64,000 nucleotides of DNA from PALSA-911 sp963839645 (lineage in GTDB: Bacteria > Pseudomonadota > Alphaproteobacteria > Acetobacterales > Acetobacteraceae). The stretch is taken from positions 1,116,001 through 1,180,000 of the forward strand of contig CAWIVZ010000008.1 of the NCBI GenBank assembly GCA_963839645.1, given 5' to 3'. Positions 1 through 8,365 of the stretch are shown here, in pieces. The number at the start of each line of letters is the position of its first letter. Position 1 is the stretch's first letter. The notes under the pieces are model-generated. The model was given only the letters and a program-made list of their open reading frames with translations, was not told the origin of the DNA and did not search any database. The position numbers and the translations under genes were made by a program.

Positions 1-148
1 CGGCTACGGGCTGGCGCGGATCACCGGCGAGTTCTTCCGCCAGCCGGACGCGTTCCTGGGCTTCCTGTTCGCCGGCGCGACGATGGGCCAGCTGCTGTCG
101 GTGCCGATGGTGATCGCCGGCATCTGGCTGGTCCGGCGGGTGCGGTGA
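1..148 (+). CDS. lgt: Prolipoprotein diacylglyceryl transferase, C-terminal fragment
   Basis: Only the last 48 codons lie in the window; the start is off the left edge. Lgt is an inner-membrane enzyme that moves diacylglycerol from phosphatidylglycerol to the lipobox cysteine of prolipoproteins. The visible end reads GYGLARITGEFFRQPD, the conserved late-Lgt segment containing the R-x-x-x-E-x-x-R-x-P-D pattern. A last transmembrane helix (LLSVPMVIAGIWLV) and a short basic tail follow. The order lgt, MidA-like methyltransferase, pgeF is common in alphaproteobacteria, which supports the call. Confidence 0.85.
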   Translation, partial: GYGLARITGEFFRQPDAFLGFLFAGATMGQLLSVPMVIAGIWLVRRVR

Positions 149-149
149 G

Positions 150-396
150 AAGCAAGGTTGGGCTTCGCCCCAAACCCCAGGAGGGGCGCTGCCCCTCCAC
201 CCCGCAAGGGAACTCGTTCCCTTGACCCTTTTCGTTTGGTTTGTTGGGGAAGGGGGCGGAACCGCCGAAGCCGTTGATCGGCTTCGGCACGCCCCCTTTC
301 CCAACAAACCAGTCCAAGGGGTTGAGGGGACGACAGTCCCCTCACGGGTGCAGGGCAGAGCCCGCCGGGGTCTGGGGCGGAGCCCCAGCCTTGCTT
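150..396. repeat. Large nested palindromic intergenic element (copy 1)
   Basis: This is an approximately 245-base imperfect inverted repeat between lgt and the methyltransferase gene. The outer left arm starts AAGCAAGGTTGGGCTTCG near 152. The right arm, ending CCAGCCTTGCTT near 397, is close to its reverse complement. An inner pair (TTTGTTGGGGAAGGGGGC near 239, and GCCCCCTTTCCCAACAAA near 291) forms a second long stem. The outer arm resembles the arms of the element at 46977-47190 and the hairpin at 10355-10393, so these look like one family of dispersed palindromic elements. No protein is supported inside it. Confidence 0.7.
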
Positions 397-1377
397 AGCC
401 CCGAACGGCTGGACCGGTTCATGGCCCGGGCCAACGCGGCCTATTATGCCGAGCGCGATCCGTTCGCCGATTTCACCACATCGCCGGAGATCAGCCAGGC
501 CTTCGGCGAGGTTCTGGGCGCCTGGGCGGCGGTGTGCTGGGCGTTGCTGGGGCGGCCGGATCCGGTGATCCTGGCCGAGGCCGGGCCCGGGCGGGGCACG
601 CTGATGGCGGACGCGTTGCGCGCCGTGGGCCGGGTGGCGCCGGATTTTCGCGCCGCGCTGCGGGTGCACCTGATCGAGACCTCGCCGCGGCTGCGGGCGA
701 TCCAGGCGGAACGGCTGGCGGGCGCGGGCGCCTGCTGGCATGACCGGCTGGAGACCCTGCCCGAGGCGCCGCTGCTGCTGCTGGCCAACGAGTTCCTGGA
801 CGCGCTGCCGATCCGCCAGTTCGTCCGCCGCGGCGATGGCTGGACGGAGCGCTTCGTCGGGCCGGACGGGTTTGTCGAGCAGCCGGCCGGGGCTTTGGAC
901 CGGGCAGGCGGCGGAGGGCGAGGTGGTGGAGATCTGCGAGCCGGCCCGCGCCATCGCCGGCGAGCTGGCCGCACGGTTCCTGCGGCTGCCCGGCATGGCG
1001 CTGTTCCTGGATTACGGGCCGGCGGAAAGCGCGCCGGGCGACAGCCTGCAGGCGCTGCGCGAGGGACGGGCGGCGAACCCGCTGGAGGCGGCGGGCTCGG
1101 CCGACCTGACCGCGCATGTGGATTTCGCCGATTTCGCGCGCACCGCCCGCGCCGGCGGCGCCGCGGTCTATGGGCCGCTGGCGCAGGGGATGTTCCTGGC
1201 GCGGCTCGGGCTGTTCCAGCGCACCGACCGGCTGGCGCAAACCCTGCCGCCGGCACGGGCCTCGGCGCTGATCGAGGCGGCGCGGCGGCTGGCCGAGCCG
1301 GACCGCATGGGGCGGCTGTTCAAGGCCCTGGCGGTTTGCCACCCTGCGGCGCCGATTCCCCCGGTTTCGAACCGTGA
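391..1377 (+). pseudogene. Class I SAM-dependent methyltransferase, MidA/NDUFAF7 family (two frame breaks)
   Basis: The family methylates an arginine of the complex I 49-kDa subunit in mitochondria; the bacterial role is assumed similar. Visible motifs are the N-terminal MARANAAYYAERDPFADFTT and SPEISQAFGEVLG, the SAM-binding AEAGPGRGTLMADAL, LIETSPRLRAIQ, and LLANEFLDALPIRQF. The frame then changes near 895-905 (+1) to continue with EVVEICEPARAI, MALFLDYGPAES and HVDFADFARTA. A second shift near 1362 (one base missing in the C/G run) is needed to reach the family-typical end PGFEP at 1377. The start is unclear: TTG at 391 lies within the palindromic repeat and ATG 421 is inside the conserved helix, so the element may have replaced the original N-terminus. 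Confidence 0.75.
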
Positions 1378-1391
1378 AAGCGTGATCCGCC

Positions 1392-2165
1392 ATGTCCTCC
1401 GTACCGCTGTCGCTGGTTTCCTCCGCCGTGCTGGCGCCGCACGGGTTCTTCACCCGCATCGGCGGGGTGTCCGTGGGGCCGTTCGCCAGCCTGAATTGCA
1501 GCCTGTCGGGCCAGGACGATCGGGATGCCGTGCTGGAGAACCGGGCACGCGCCGCGCGCGCCATTGGCGCCGAGCCGGACTGGCTGGTCGGGCTGACGCA
1601 GGTGCATGGGCCCGACGTGGTTCGCGTGGCGGCCCCCTGGGTGGCCGGGGCCGGGCCGCGCGCCGATGCGATGGTGACCGACCGGGAAGGCGTGGCGCTG
1701 GGGATCGTGACCGCCGACTGCGCGCCGGTGCTGTTCGCCGATCTGTCCGCCGGGGTTGTAGGGGCGGCGCATGCCGGCTGGCGCGGCGCGGTGGCGGGCG
1801 TGCTGGAAGCCACGATCGCGGCCATGGAGGCGCTGGGCGCGACGCGGGCGGGCATCGCCGCCGCGGTGGGGCCGTGCATCCGCCAGGCCTCCTATGAAGT
1901 GGCGGCCGATCTGCGCGACGCGGTGCTGGCGGCCGATCCGGCCAATGCACGGTTCTTCGCCGAGGGCGCGCGGGAAGCGCGCTGGCAGTTCGACCTGGCC
2001 GGCTATTGCGCCGCCCGGCTGGCTGCCGCGGGGATCGGCGATGTCGATACGATCAACGCGGATACCCTGACCGACGAGGGACGGTTCTTCAGCCACCGGC
2101 GGCGGACGCTGGCCGGCGGCGGGCCGATCGGCCACCAGATATCTGTCATTGCCCTGCCTGAGTGA
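1392..2165 (+). CDS. pgeF: Peptidoglycan editing factor PgeF / YfiH-LACC1 family purine phosphorylase
   Basis: The 257-residue product has the usual family length. Landmarks are GLTQVHGPDVV (catalytic-region His), the Cys and His segments TADCAPVLFAD and GAAHAGWRG, then AVGPCIRQASYEV and the C-terminal FFSHRR. The conserved His/Cys/His set that binds zinc is intact. YfiH proteins limit incorporation of wrong residues into peptidoglycan precursors and have purine-nucleoside phosphorylase and laccase-like activity in vitro. ATG 1392 follows the methyltransferase stop by 14 bases, so the genes are probably co-transcribed from lgt. Confidence 0.9.
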   Translation: MSSVPLSLVSSAVLAPHGFFTRIGGVSVGPFASLNCSLSGQDDRDAVLENRARAARAIGAEPDWLVGLTQVHGPDVVRVAAPWVAGAGPRADAMVTDREGVALGIVTADCAPVLFADLSAGVVGAAHAGWRGAVAGVLEATIAAMEALGATRAGIAAAVGPCIRQASYEVAADLRDAVLAADPANARFFAEGAREARWQFDLAGYCAARLAAAGIGDVDTINADTLTDEGRFFSHRRRTLAGGGPIGHQISVIALPE

Positions 2166-2192
2166 TGAACCAGCCCAACCCATGAACCTGCC

Positions 2193-2258
2193 ATGCCGTA
2201 TGTCATTTTCTTTTTCCTGCTCATCCTTCTTTCGTTGCTGGTCAGCTGTGTGGCCTAG
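2193..2258 (+). CDS. Possible 21-codon hydrophobic leader peptide
   Basis: A short frame between pgeF and the lipoprotein gene encodes MPYVIFFFLLILLSLLVSC plus two residues. It is almost entirely hydrophobic and ends in a lipobox-like LVSC. Its stop overlaps the GTG start of the next gene (2248) by 11 bases in another frame, an arrangement that could couple translation. It may be a small membrane peptide or chance; only hydrophobicity and position support it. Confidence 0.25.
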   Translation: MPYVIFFFLLILLSLLVSCVA

Positions 2259-3210
2259 AGGTTGGGGCGCGCTGCTGTTTCTGCTGGCGCTGGCCGGATG
2301 CGGCGATCTGCCGCGGCCGTTCCAGGGCCAGCCCGGCGCCACCGCCATGCGCCTGGCCCAGCCGCCGCCGGCCCGGCTGGCGGTGGTGACGACGCCAGAC
2401 CCCAATCTCACGCCGCCGGCGGCGGGCGCGGCCTATGCCGACAGCCTGGCAGCCGGGCTGCAGGCGCTGGAGGTGCCGGCCTTCGCCGGGGCGGCCCAGC
2501 AGGGGGACTGGAAGCTGACCGCGCATACCGAATTGCGCGACAAGGACGTGGTGCAGGCCTTCCGGGTGCAGGACGCGACCGGCAAGGACCGCGGCGCCAC
2601 CGAGGGCCCGCCGATGCCGGCGGCGAACTGGGTCAACGGCAGCGCCACGACCCTGCGCGAGGCGGCGGCGGCCGACGTGCCGGCGATCGCCGACCTGCTG
2701 AGCCGCATCCAGGGCACCGATATGCGGGCCGATCCGAACAGCCTGTACAACCGGCCCGCCCGGGTGTGGATCAGCGACGTGCAGGGTGCGCCCGGCGACG
2801 GCAACCAGTCCCTTGCGGTGCAGCTGCGCCGGGAACTCGCGAAGCTCGGCCCGATGGTGCAGGACCACCAGGCGGGGGCTGATTTCACCATCAACGGCAT
2901 GGTCCAGGCCACGCCGCAGGCCGGCGGCATGCAGCGGATCAACATCCGCTGGCTGGTGCGCAACAGCAGCGGACGCGAGATCGGCAACATCGCGCAGGGG
3001 AACGACATTCCCGCCGGCACGCTGAACGGCTACTGGGGCGACGTGGCGGTCGTGGTGGGCAAGGAGGCGGCGGGGGGGGTGCGCGACGTGATCCTGACCC
3101 AGTCGGGGCGGCGAACGGCCCTGCCGGCCGAGAAGCCGCCGGGAGGGCCGGCGACGACACCGGCGCCGGCCGCTCAGGCGCCGGCAGCCGCGGAAAAGAC
3201 GCGGCCGTGA
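2248..3210 (+). CDS. Hypothetical lipoprotein
   Basis: The frame is about 320 codons from GTG 2248, chosen because it gives a compact signal peptide (VWPRGWGALLFLLALAGCG) with a lipobox LAGC; the longer upstream frame has no sensible start. The mature protein is soluble. It carries short motifs such as WKLTAHTELRDKD and RPARVWISDVQGAPGDGNQ, and ends in a low-complexity Pro/Ala tail from about residue 285. I recognise no enzyme family. It should be exported and anchored by lipid, at the outer membrane by default. It lies between pgeF and prs. Confidence 0.7.
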   Translation: MWPRGWGALLFLLALAGCGDLPRPFQGQPGATAMRLAQPPPARLAVVTTPDPNLTPPAAGAAYADSLAAGLQALEVPAFAGAAQQGDWKLTAHTELRDKDVVQAFRVQDATGKDRGATEGPPMPAANWVNGSATTLREAAAADVPAIADLLSRIQGTDMRADPNSLYNRPARVWISDVQGAPGDGNQSLAVQLRRELAKLGPMVQDHQAGADFTINGMVQATPQAGGMQRINIRWLVRNSSGREIGNIAQGNDIPAGTLNGYWGDVAVVVGKEAAGGVRDVILTQSGRRTALPAEKPPGGPATTPAPAAQAPAAAEKTRP

Positions 3211-3362
3211 TGCGCCGAACGATGGCATGACAGTTCCGGGTCGCTTCATGGACACGCTCCCAACCCGTTGGTAGAACCCCCGCGACAGATCGCCGTTTTT
3301 TGACCGGCTTCCCGCCAAGATCAGGCGGCAGGCCGGAAGCCTTCTTCCAGGGATCGAACCGC

Positions 3363-4295
3363 ATGAAGATTGTTGCCTGCAACAGCAACCGCCCCCTGGC
3401 CGAGGCGGTCGCGGCGCAGCTGAACCTGCCTTTGACCAAGGCATCCGTCCGCCGCTTCGCCGACATGGAGGTGTTCGTGGAGATCCACGAGAACATCCGC
3501 GGCGAGGATGTGTTCGTGATCCAGTCCACCTCCTACCCCGCCAACGACAACCTGATGGAGCTGCTGATCACGCTGGACGCGCTGCGCCGCGCCTCCGCGC
3601 GCCGGGTCACGGCGGTGATCCCGTATTTCGGCTATGCCCGCCAGGACCGGAAGTCCGGCCCGCGCACGCCGATCAGCGCCAAGCTGGTCGCCAACCTGAT
3701 CACCGAGGCCGGCGCCAACCGGGTGCTGACGATGGATCTGCATGCCGGGCAGATCCAGGGCTTCTTCGATATTCCCGTGGACAATCTGTATGCCGCGCCG
3801 CTGTTTTCCCGCGACATCCAGGAATGTTACCCCGGCCGCGACCTGATGATCGTATCGCCGGACGTGGGCGGCGTGATCCGCGCCCGCGCCATCGCCACCC
3901 GGCTGGGCTGCGACCTGGCCATCATCGACAAGCGCCGCGAGCGCGCCGGTGAGAGCGAGGTGATGAACGTGATCGGCGAGGTGGAAGGCCGCGACTGCAT
4001 CCTGGTGGACGACATCGTCGACAGCGGCGGCACGCTGTGCAACGCGGCCGAAGCGCTGCTCAGCAACGGCGCCCGCTCGGCCAGCGTGTACGTGACGCAT
4101 GGCGTGCTGTCGGGCGGCGCGGTGGCGCGCATCGCCTCCGCCCCGGTTGAGATGATGACGATAACCGATAGTATCCAGGCGACCGATGCGGTGCAGAAGG
4201 CCAACAACATCCGCGAGGTGACCATCGCCCCGCTGCTGGCCGAGGCGATGCAGCGGATCAGCGACGAAAGCTCCGTGAGTTCTTTGTTCGACTAA
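3363..4295 (+). CDS. prs: Ribose-phosphate pyrophosphokinase
   Basis: This cytoplasmic enzyme makes PRPP from ribose 5-phosphate and ATP for purine, pyrimidine, His, Trp and NAD synthesis. The 310-residue length is normal. Motifs: MKIVACNSNRPLAEAV at the N-terminus, STSYPANDNLMELLI, the Arg/Gln ATP-binding PYFGYARQDRK, the metal/ribose-phosphate region MDLHAGQIQGFFDIPVDNL, and the PRPP-binding loop CILVDDIVDSGGTLCNAA. ATG 3363 was preferred over an upstream extension because it starts at the conserved MKI. Confidence 0.97.
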   Translation: MKIVACNSNRPLAEAVAAQLNLPLTKASVRRFADMEVFVEIHENIRGEDVFVIQSTSYPANDNLMELLITLDALRRASARRVTAVIPYFGYARQDRKSGPRTPISAKLVANLITEAGANRVLTMDLHAGQIQGFFDIPVDNLYAAPLFSRDIQECYPGRDLMIVSPDVGGVIRARAIATRLGCDLAIIDKRRERAGESEVMNVIGEVEGRDCILVDDIVDSGGTLCNAAEALLSNGARSASVYVTHGVLSGGAVARIASAPVEMMTITDSIQATDAVQKANNIREVTIAPLLAEAMQRISDESSVSSLFD

Positions 4296-4316
4296 CCACA
4301 ATAAGGGAAACGAACC

Positions 4317-4931
4317 ATGAAACTGTATTATTCACCCGGCGCCTGCTCGATCGGCATTCACGTGCTGCTGGAAGAGATCGGCAAGCCGTACGAGAGCGAA
4401 GTGGTGAACCTGCGCGAGGGCGCGCAGTTCAAGCCGGAATTCACCACGGTGAACCCGAAATCCAAGGTGCCGACCCTGGTGCGCGACGACGGCACGGTGA
4501 TGACCGAGTATCCCGCCATCGCCTATTGGCTGGCCCGCACCAACCCTGGCCTGAAGCTGCTGCCGGACGATTTCGATGGCCAGGCGCGCTGCCTGGAACT
4601 GATCGACTACGCGGTGGCGACGATGCACATGCAGGGGTTCTCGCGCATCTTCCGCGCCTCGAACTTCGCGCCGTCGGCGGCCGACGAGGAAGCGGTGAAG
4701 GCGCGGGGCACGGAGATCGTGACGCGGGGCTTCGCCGTGATGGACAAGGCGCTGGAGGGCAAGCAGTACCTGTGCGGCCTGTTCTCGATCGCCGATACCT
4801 CGCTGTTCTACACGGAGTTCTGGAGCAAGCGCGTGGGCCTGACGCTGCCGGCCAATTGCGCCGCGCATCTGGACCGGATGCTGGCCCGGCCGGCCGTGGC
4901 CGCAACCCTGAAGGCGGAAGGCCTGAGCTGA
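4317..4931 (+). CDS. Glutathione S-transferase family protein
   Basis: At 204 residues it is typical for a beta-class GST. The N-terminal thioredoxin fold has MKLYYSPGACSIGIHVLL with the Cys10 characteristic of bacterial GSTs. NPKSKVPTLV supplies the cis-Pro, and DDGTVMTEYPAIAYWLA supplies the glutathione gamma-glutamyl Glu/Tyr site. The all-helical C-terminal domain keeps an N-capping-box-like FSIADTSLFY. The substrate cannot be told. It starts 21 bases after prs and is followed at once by the phosphatase, so a small operon is likely. Confidence 0.9.
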   Translation: MKLYYSPGACSIGIHVLLEEIGKPYESEVVNLREGAQFKPEFTTVNPKSKVPTLVRDDGTVMTEYPAIAYWLARTNPGLKLLPDDFDGQARCLELIDYAVATMHMQGFSRIFRASNFAPSAADEEAVKARGTEIVTRGFAVMDKALEGKQYLCGLFSIADTSLFYTEFWSKRVGLTLPANCAAHLDRMLARPAVAATLKAEGLS

Positions 4932-4933
4932 AA

Positions 4934-5506
4934 ATGACCGGATTTGCCCCGCTGGCACCGACGCCGTTCTGGTTCCTCCGTCATGGCGAGACGGACTGGA
5001 ACGCCGCCAACCTGTCGCAGGGCAACGTGGACATCCCGCTGAACGAGACCGGGCTGGCGCAGGCCCGCTCGGCGGCGGGCAAGCTGCTGGGGCGGGGGAT
5101 CGCGACCATCATCGCGTCCCCGCTGTCTCGCGCACGGGTGACCGCCGAATACGCCGGTGAGACCCTGGGACTGCCGGTGGCGTTCGACGAGGGGCTGCGG
5201 GAGGTTGCCTTCGGCGTGCAGGAAGGCAAGCCGATGTCGGAATGGTTCGCCCATTGGGTGGAGGGCCACATGACGCCGGAGGGCGCGGAGGCGTTCGCCG
5301 ATCTGCGGCGTCGCGCGGTGGCGGCGGTCAACCGTTGCGTGGTGCATCCCTCCCCCGTTCTGGTGGTTGCGCATGGCGCGCTGTTTCGCGCCCTGCGCCA
5401 GGCGATGGGGCTGGAACCGAACGTGCGCACGCCCAACGCGGTGCCGATCCTGTGCCAGCCGCCCACCGGCGGCGAGACCGCGTGGACGCTGCATCCGGCG
5501 GCCTGA
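4934..5506 (+). CDS. Histidine phosphatase family protein (phosphoglycerate mutase-like)
   Basis: The 190-residue single domain has the phosphohistidine motif FLRHGETDWN near residue 15, SPLSRARVTAEYAG, EVAFGVQEGKP, and the second catalytic His in VVAHGALFRAL. It is shorter than true phosphoglycerate mutases (about 250), which suggests a broad-specificity phosphatase of the CobC/GpmB type rather than a glycolytic mutase. Its ATG follows the GST stop (4931) by two bases, so it is probably co-translated with the GST. Confidence 0.88.
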   Translation: MTGFAPLAPTPFWFLRHGETDWNAANLSQGNVDIPLNETGLAQARSAAGKLLGRGIATIIASPLSRARVTAEYAGETLGLPVAFDEGLREVAFGVQEGKPMSEWFAHWVEGHMTPEGAEAFADLRRRAVAAVNRCVVHPSPVLVVAHGALFRALRQAMGLEPNVRTPNAVPILCQPPTGGETAWTLHPAA

Positions 5507-5508
5507 TT

Positions 5509-6333
5509 TCAGTCCGGCAGGTAGGCGTTCAGCTCGGGCGTCGTCATCGTCGTTTCCAGATACGCGAATTCACCGTCATCCATGACCTCCTGCGCCGCCG
5601 CGACGAGGCCTGACATCGCCGCGCGGTAGAGCGAGGTTGCCAGGCTGATCCGGCGCACCCCGGCCTCGGCGAGTTCGGCCGTGGTGAAGGATTTGCCGCG
5701 AATGCCGGCCATGAAGTTCACCGGCTTGGAAACCGCCGAGCACACCGCCTTCACCGCGGCCAGGTCCGGCAGGCCCGGCGCCATCAGCACGTCCGCGCCC
5801 GCCTCGGCGAAGGCCTGCAGGCGGCGGATGGTGTCGTCCAGGCTGGGGTTGCCGCGCAGGAAGTTCTCGCTGCGCGCGGTCAGGACGAAACCGAAGCCGA
5901 CCGAGCGGGCGGCTTCCGACGCCGCGGCGACGCGTTCCACCGCCATGGCGAAGTCGTAGAGCGGGCGGTCCTTTTCGCCGGTGGCGTCCTCGATCGAGCA
6001 GCCGACCAGGCCGGTGGCGGCGGCGAGGCGAACGGTCTCGGCGGCAAACGATGGCGCATGGCCGAAGCCGTTTTCCAGATCGGCCGAGACCGGAATATCC
6101 ACCGCGCCGGCCACGACGCGGGCATGCGCCAGGGCTTCGTCACGGGTCACGCGGCCGTCGCGCCGGCCGAGCGTGCCGGCGAAGGCGCCGCTGGAAGTCG
6201 CGAGCGCCGGAAAACCGAGGCCGGCGAGGATGCGGGCGGAGCCGGCATCCCAGGGATTGGCGATGACGAAGGCGCCCGGCCCCTGGTGCAGGGCGCGGAA
6301 CCTTTCCGCCTTTTCGGATTGGCTGAGCGTCAT
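5509..6333 (-). CDS. Isocitrate lyase / PEP mutase superfamily protein
   Basis: The family uses a Mg-dependent TIM barrel to form or break C-C or P-C bonds next to a carboxylate. Visible features are the N-terminal FVIANPWDAGSARIL with the conserved Asp, PVSADLENGFG with metal-binding Asp/Glu, GCSIEDATGE, and FVLTARSENFLRG. Length 274 fits the carboxyvinyl-carboxyphosphonate phosphorylmutase/oxaloacetate-decarboxylase-like subgroup. The C-K-K-C-G-H motif of isocitrate lyase is absent. Its ATG overlaps the stop of the upstream alpha/beta hydrolase (ATGA), showing an operon. Confidence 0.87.
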   Translation of the reverse strand: MTLSQSEKAERFRALHQGPGAFVIANPWDAGSARILAGLGFPALATSSGAFAGTLGRRDGRVTRDEALAHARVVAGAVDIPVSADLENGFGHAPSFAAETVRLAAATGLVGCSIEDATGEKDRPLYDFAMAVERVAAASEAARSVGFGFVLTARSENFLRGNPSLDDTIRRLQAFAEAGADVLMAPGLPDLAAVKAVCSAVSKPVNFMAGIRGKSFTTAELAEAGVRRISLATSLYRAAMSGLVAAAQEVMDDGEFAYLETTMTTPELNAYLPD

Positions 6334-7284
6334 GGTTCCAACTCCGCGAGGAAGCCGCCGACGGCGGCGATGAAGCCCAGCGTGTTCTGGCCGTGGACGT
6401 TATGGCCACAATTGGGAACGACCACGAGCTTGCCTTTCGGCAGCGCATCGCGGAAACGTTCGGCGGCATCCTGGGTCAGGATGTTCGAAATCCGCCCCGC
6501 GCACCACCAGCACCGGCAGGTGGAACCTGCTTGCATCCTCCAGGCCGACATTGTCCTGCGCGCCGCCGCCGTGCAGCAGGCCGAGGCGGCGCGGGGTGGA
6601 ATCGCATTTGCTGACGAACTTGCCGTCCGAGCGTTGCAGCATGTTGTATTTCACCGTGCGCTCGATGTGCTCGCGCGGGCGGTACGGATCGTATTTCCGG
6701 ACGTTCGCGACGAAATGCTCGAGGTCGTCGAATTCCTGGTTGGTGCGCACGAAGCCGGCGATGGCCTTGCGGCCCTCGTCGGAAATCTCCGGGCCGATAT
6801 CCACAACCACCAGGGCGCGCAGCCGGGATGGGTTTTCCTTTGTCAGCAGCAAGGAGTTCCGCCCGCCCATGGAGTGGCCCATCAGGATCGGCCGCTCCAG
6901 GCTCATCGCGTCCATGAAGGCGCCGGCGTCCAGCGCCATGGTGTGGTTGGAGTAGTTCACGTCGCGCGACCATTCGCTGTCGCCGTGGCCGCGCTGGTCC
7001 AGCGCCAGGACGCGATGGTTCTGCGCCAGATGCAGGCTGACCAGGTCCCAGGAATGCGCCGATTGGTGACCGCCATGCAGCAGCACGATCGGCGGCGCGT
7101 CCGGGTGGCCCCATTCGAGGTAGTGGAAGCGCTGCTGGCGCAGGACGATGTTGCAGGACCGGTAGGGCACCGCCGGCGCATGCGGAATGGCGAGGTCGGC
7201 GGCGCTGGTCAGCAGGCTGCGGAATTCGTCGGTCGCCGTCATGTCCAGCGGCTGGGTGCTCTGGGCAAATGTATTCAGGTACAT
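6330..7284 (-). pseudogene. Alpha/beta hydrolase (single frameshift)
   Basis: The protein runs from MYLNTFAQSTQP at 7284 through the oxyanion region IVLLHGGHQSAHSWD, RVLALDQRGHGDSEW, and the nucleophile elbow LMGHSMGGRNSLLL. Near 6494 an extra G breaks the frame. The adjoining frame resumes with ISNILTQDAAERFRDALPKG and carries the catalytic His in VPNCGHNVHGQNTLGF. Removing the base gives about 316 residues, a normal length. The stop overlaps the PEP-mutase-family ATG. The substrate is unknown; it is probably an esterase or C-C hydrolase acting with its neighbour. Confidence 0.85.
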
Positions 7285-7319
7285 TCTCGGCCTTCTTGGT
7301 TGTTTCAGCCTTGGTCGTT

Positions 7320-8261
7320 TCAGCTCCGGGTGCAGGCGCCGCCGCCGAGCACGCAGAACTTGGCGCAATGCGGATGGTTCAGCTTCACGTCTCCGGCGGC
7401 ATCGCGCAAGGTCGCCCCCAACTCGAACGCCGGATCGTAGGGCAGCAGGGTGCAGGCGACCACCGAAGGCGCCGGCGCGTCCTTGCGCTTCACCACCATG
7501 CGCGAGGACGCGCACATCACGTCCGCCGGCGATTTGTGCAGGATGCCCCAGCAGGCTTCGGTGATCTCCGGCACGTCCACGGTCAGGTCCATCTCCGGGA
7601 ACAGCGTCAGCGCCACCGGGTCGCGCGCGTCGATCGGGACTTCGAGTTCCGCGAACAGGCGGGCAAAGCCGGCACGCAGCTCGTCCTCCGTCTCATCGGT
7701 GAAGCGGCGGCTGGCGACGTGGACGCGCAAGCCCTGCCCGGCGAGCCAGCGCAGCCCCTCGATCGTCGGCGCCCAGCTGCGCGGGCCGCGTTCCTGTTCG
7801 TGCACGGGGCGGGTGTGGTGGTCGATCGACACGCGGATGGTCAGGGCATCGCCGTGGCGGCGCAGGGCCGGCAGCCGGTCGCGCAGCCTGCGCATCGGCT
7901 GCATCGCATTGGTCAGCACCAGCGCCTCGAAGCCGCGTTCCAGGACCAGTTCCAGCATGTCCGGCAGGGCGGGGTTCATGAACGGCTCGCCGCCGGTGAA
8001 GCCGATCAGCTTGGTTCCCAGGCGGTCGCGGGCGATCTCGTCCAGATAGGCGCGGACTTCGTCCAGGCTCAGATAGGCCAGCCGGTCGTTGCGTGGGGAA
8101 GATTCGATGTAGCAGTTGCGGCAGGTGACGTTGCACAGCGTGCCGGTGTTGAACCACAGCGTTTCCAGCGCGCCGAGCGCGACCGAGGCTCGGCGCTCCC
8201 CTTTCGCCGTGATGTCGGGGTCGCGGAATTTTCGCAGGACGGGCAGGTTCGTGTCGGGCAA
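7320..8261 (-). CDS. Radical SAM protein with C-terminal cysteines
   Basis: The 313-residue protein has the CxxxCxxC [4Fe-4S] signature in LCNVTCRNCYIESSP (near residue 45) and the SAM-contact LIGFTGGEPFMNP. A Cys-rich C-terminus (ACTLLPY, and HCAKFCVLGGGAC) could bind an auxiliary cluster, as in SPASM/twitch enzymes. The reaction is not predictable. It reads divergently from the acyl-CoA dehydrogenase gene, with about 100 bases between them, and lies upstream of the hydrolase/PEP-mutase pair on the same strand with a 35-base gap. Confidence 0.85.
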   Translation of the reverse strand: MPDTNLPVLRKFRDPDITAKGERRASVALGALETLWFNTGTLCNVTCRNCYIESSPRNDRLAYLSLDEVRAYLDEIARDRLGTKLIGFTGGEPFMNPALPDMLELVLERGFEALVLTNAMQPMRRLRDRLPALRRHGDALTIRVSIDHHTRPVHEQERGPRSWAPTIEGLRWLAGQGLRVHVASRRFTDETEDELRAGFARLFAELEVPIDARDPVALTLFPEMDLTVDVPEITEACWGILHKSPADVMCASSRMVVKRKDAPAPSVVACTLLPYDPAFELGATLRDAAGDVKLNHPHCAKFCVLGGGACTRS

Positions 8262-8365
8262 GGCACCTCTCCGGTTCGGTTCCGTGAGCCTAGCGTACTT
8301 GACCGCAGTTGCTCACCCGCTACCGGCTGGTATGCTCGCGCCGCCCGCCAGGAGGAACCCTTGCC

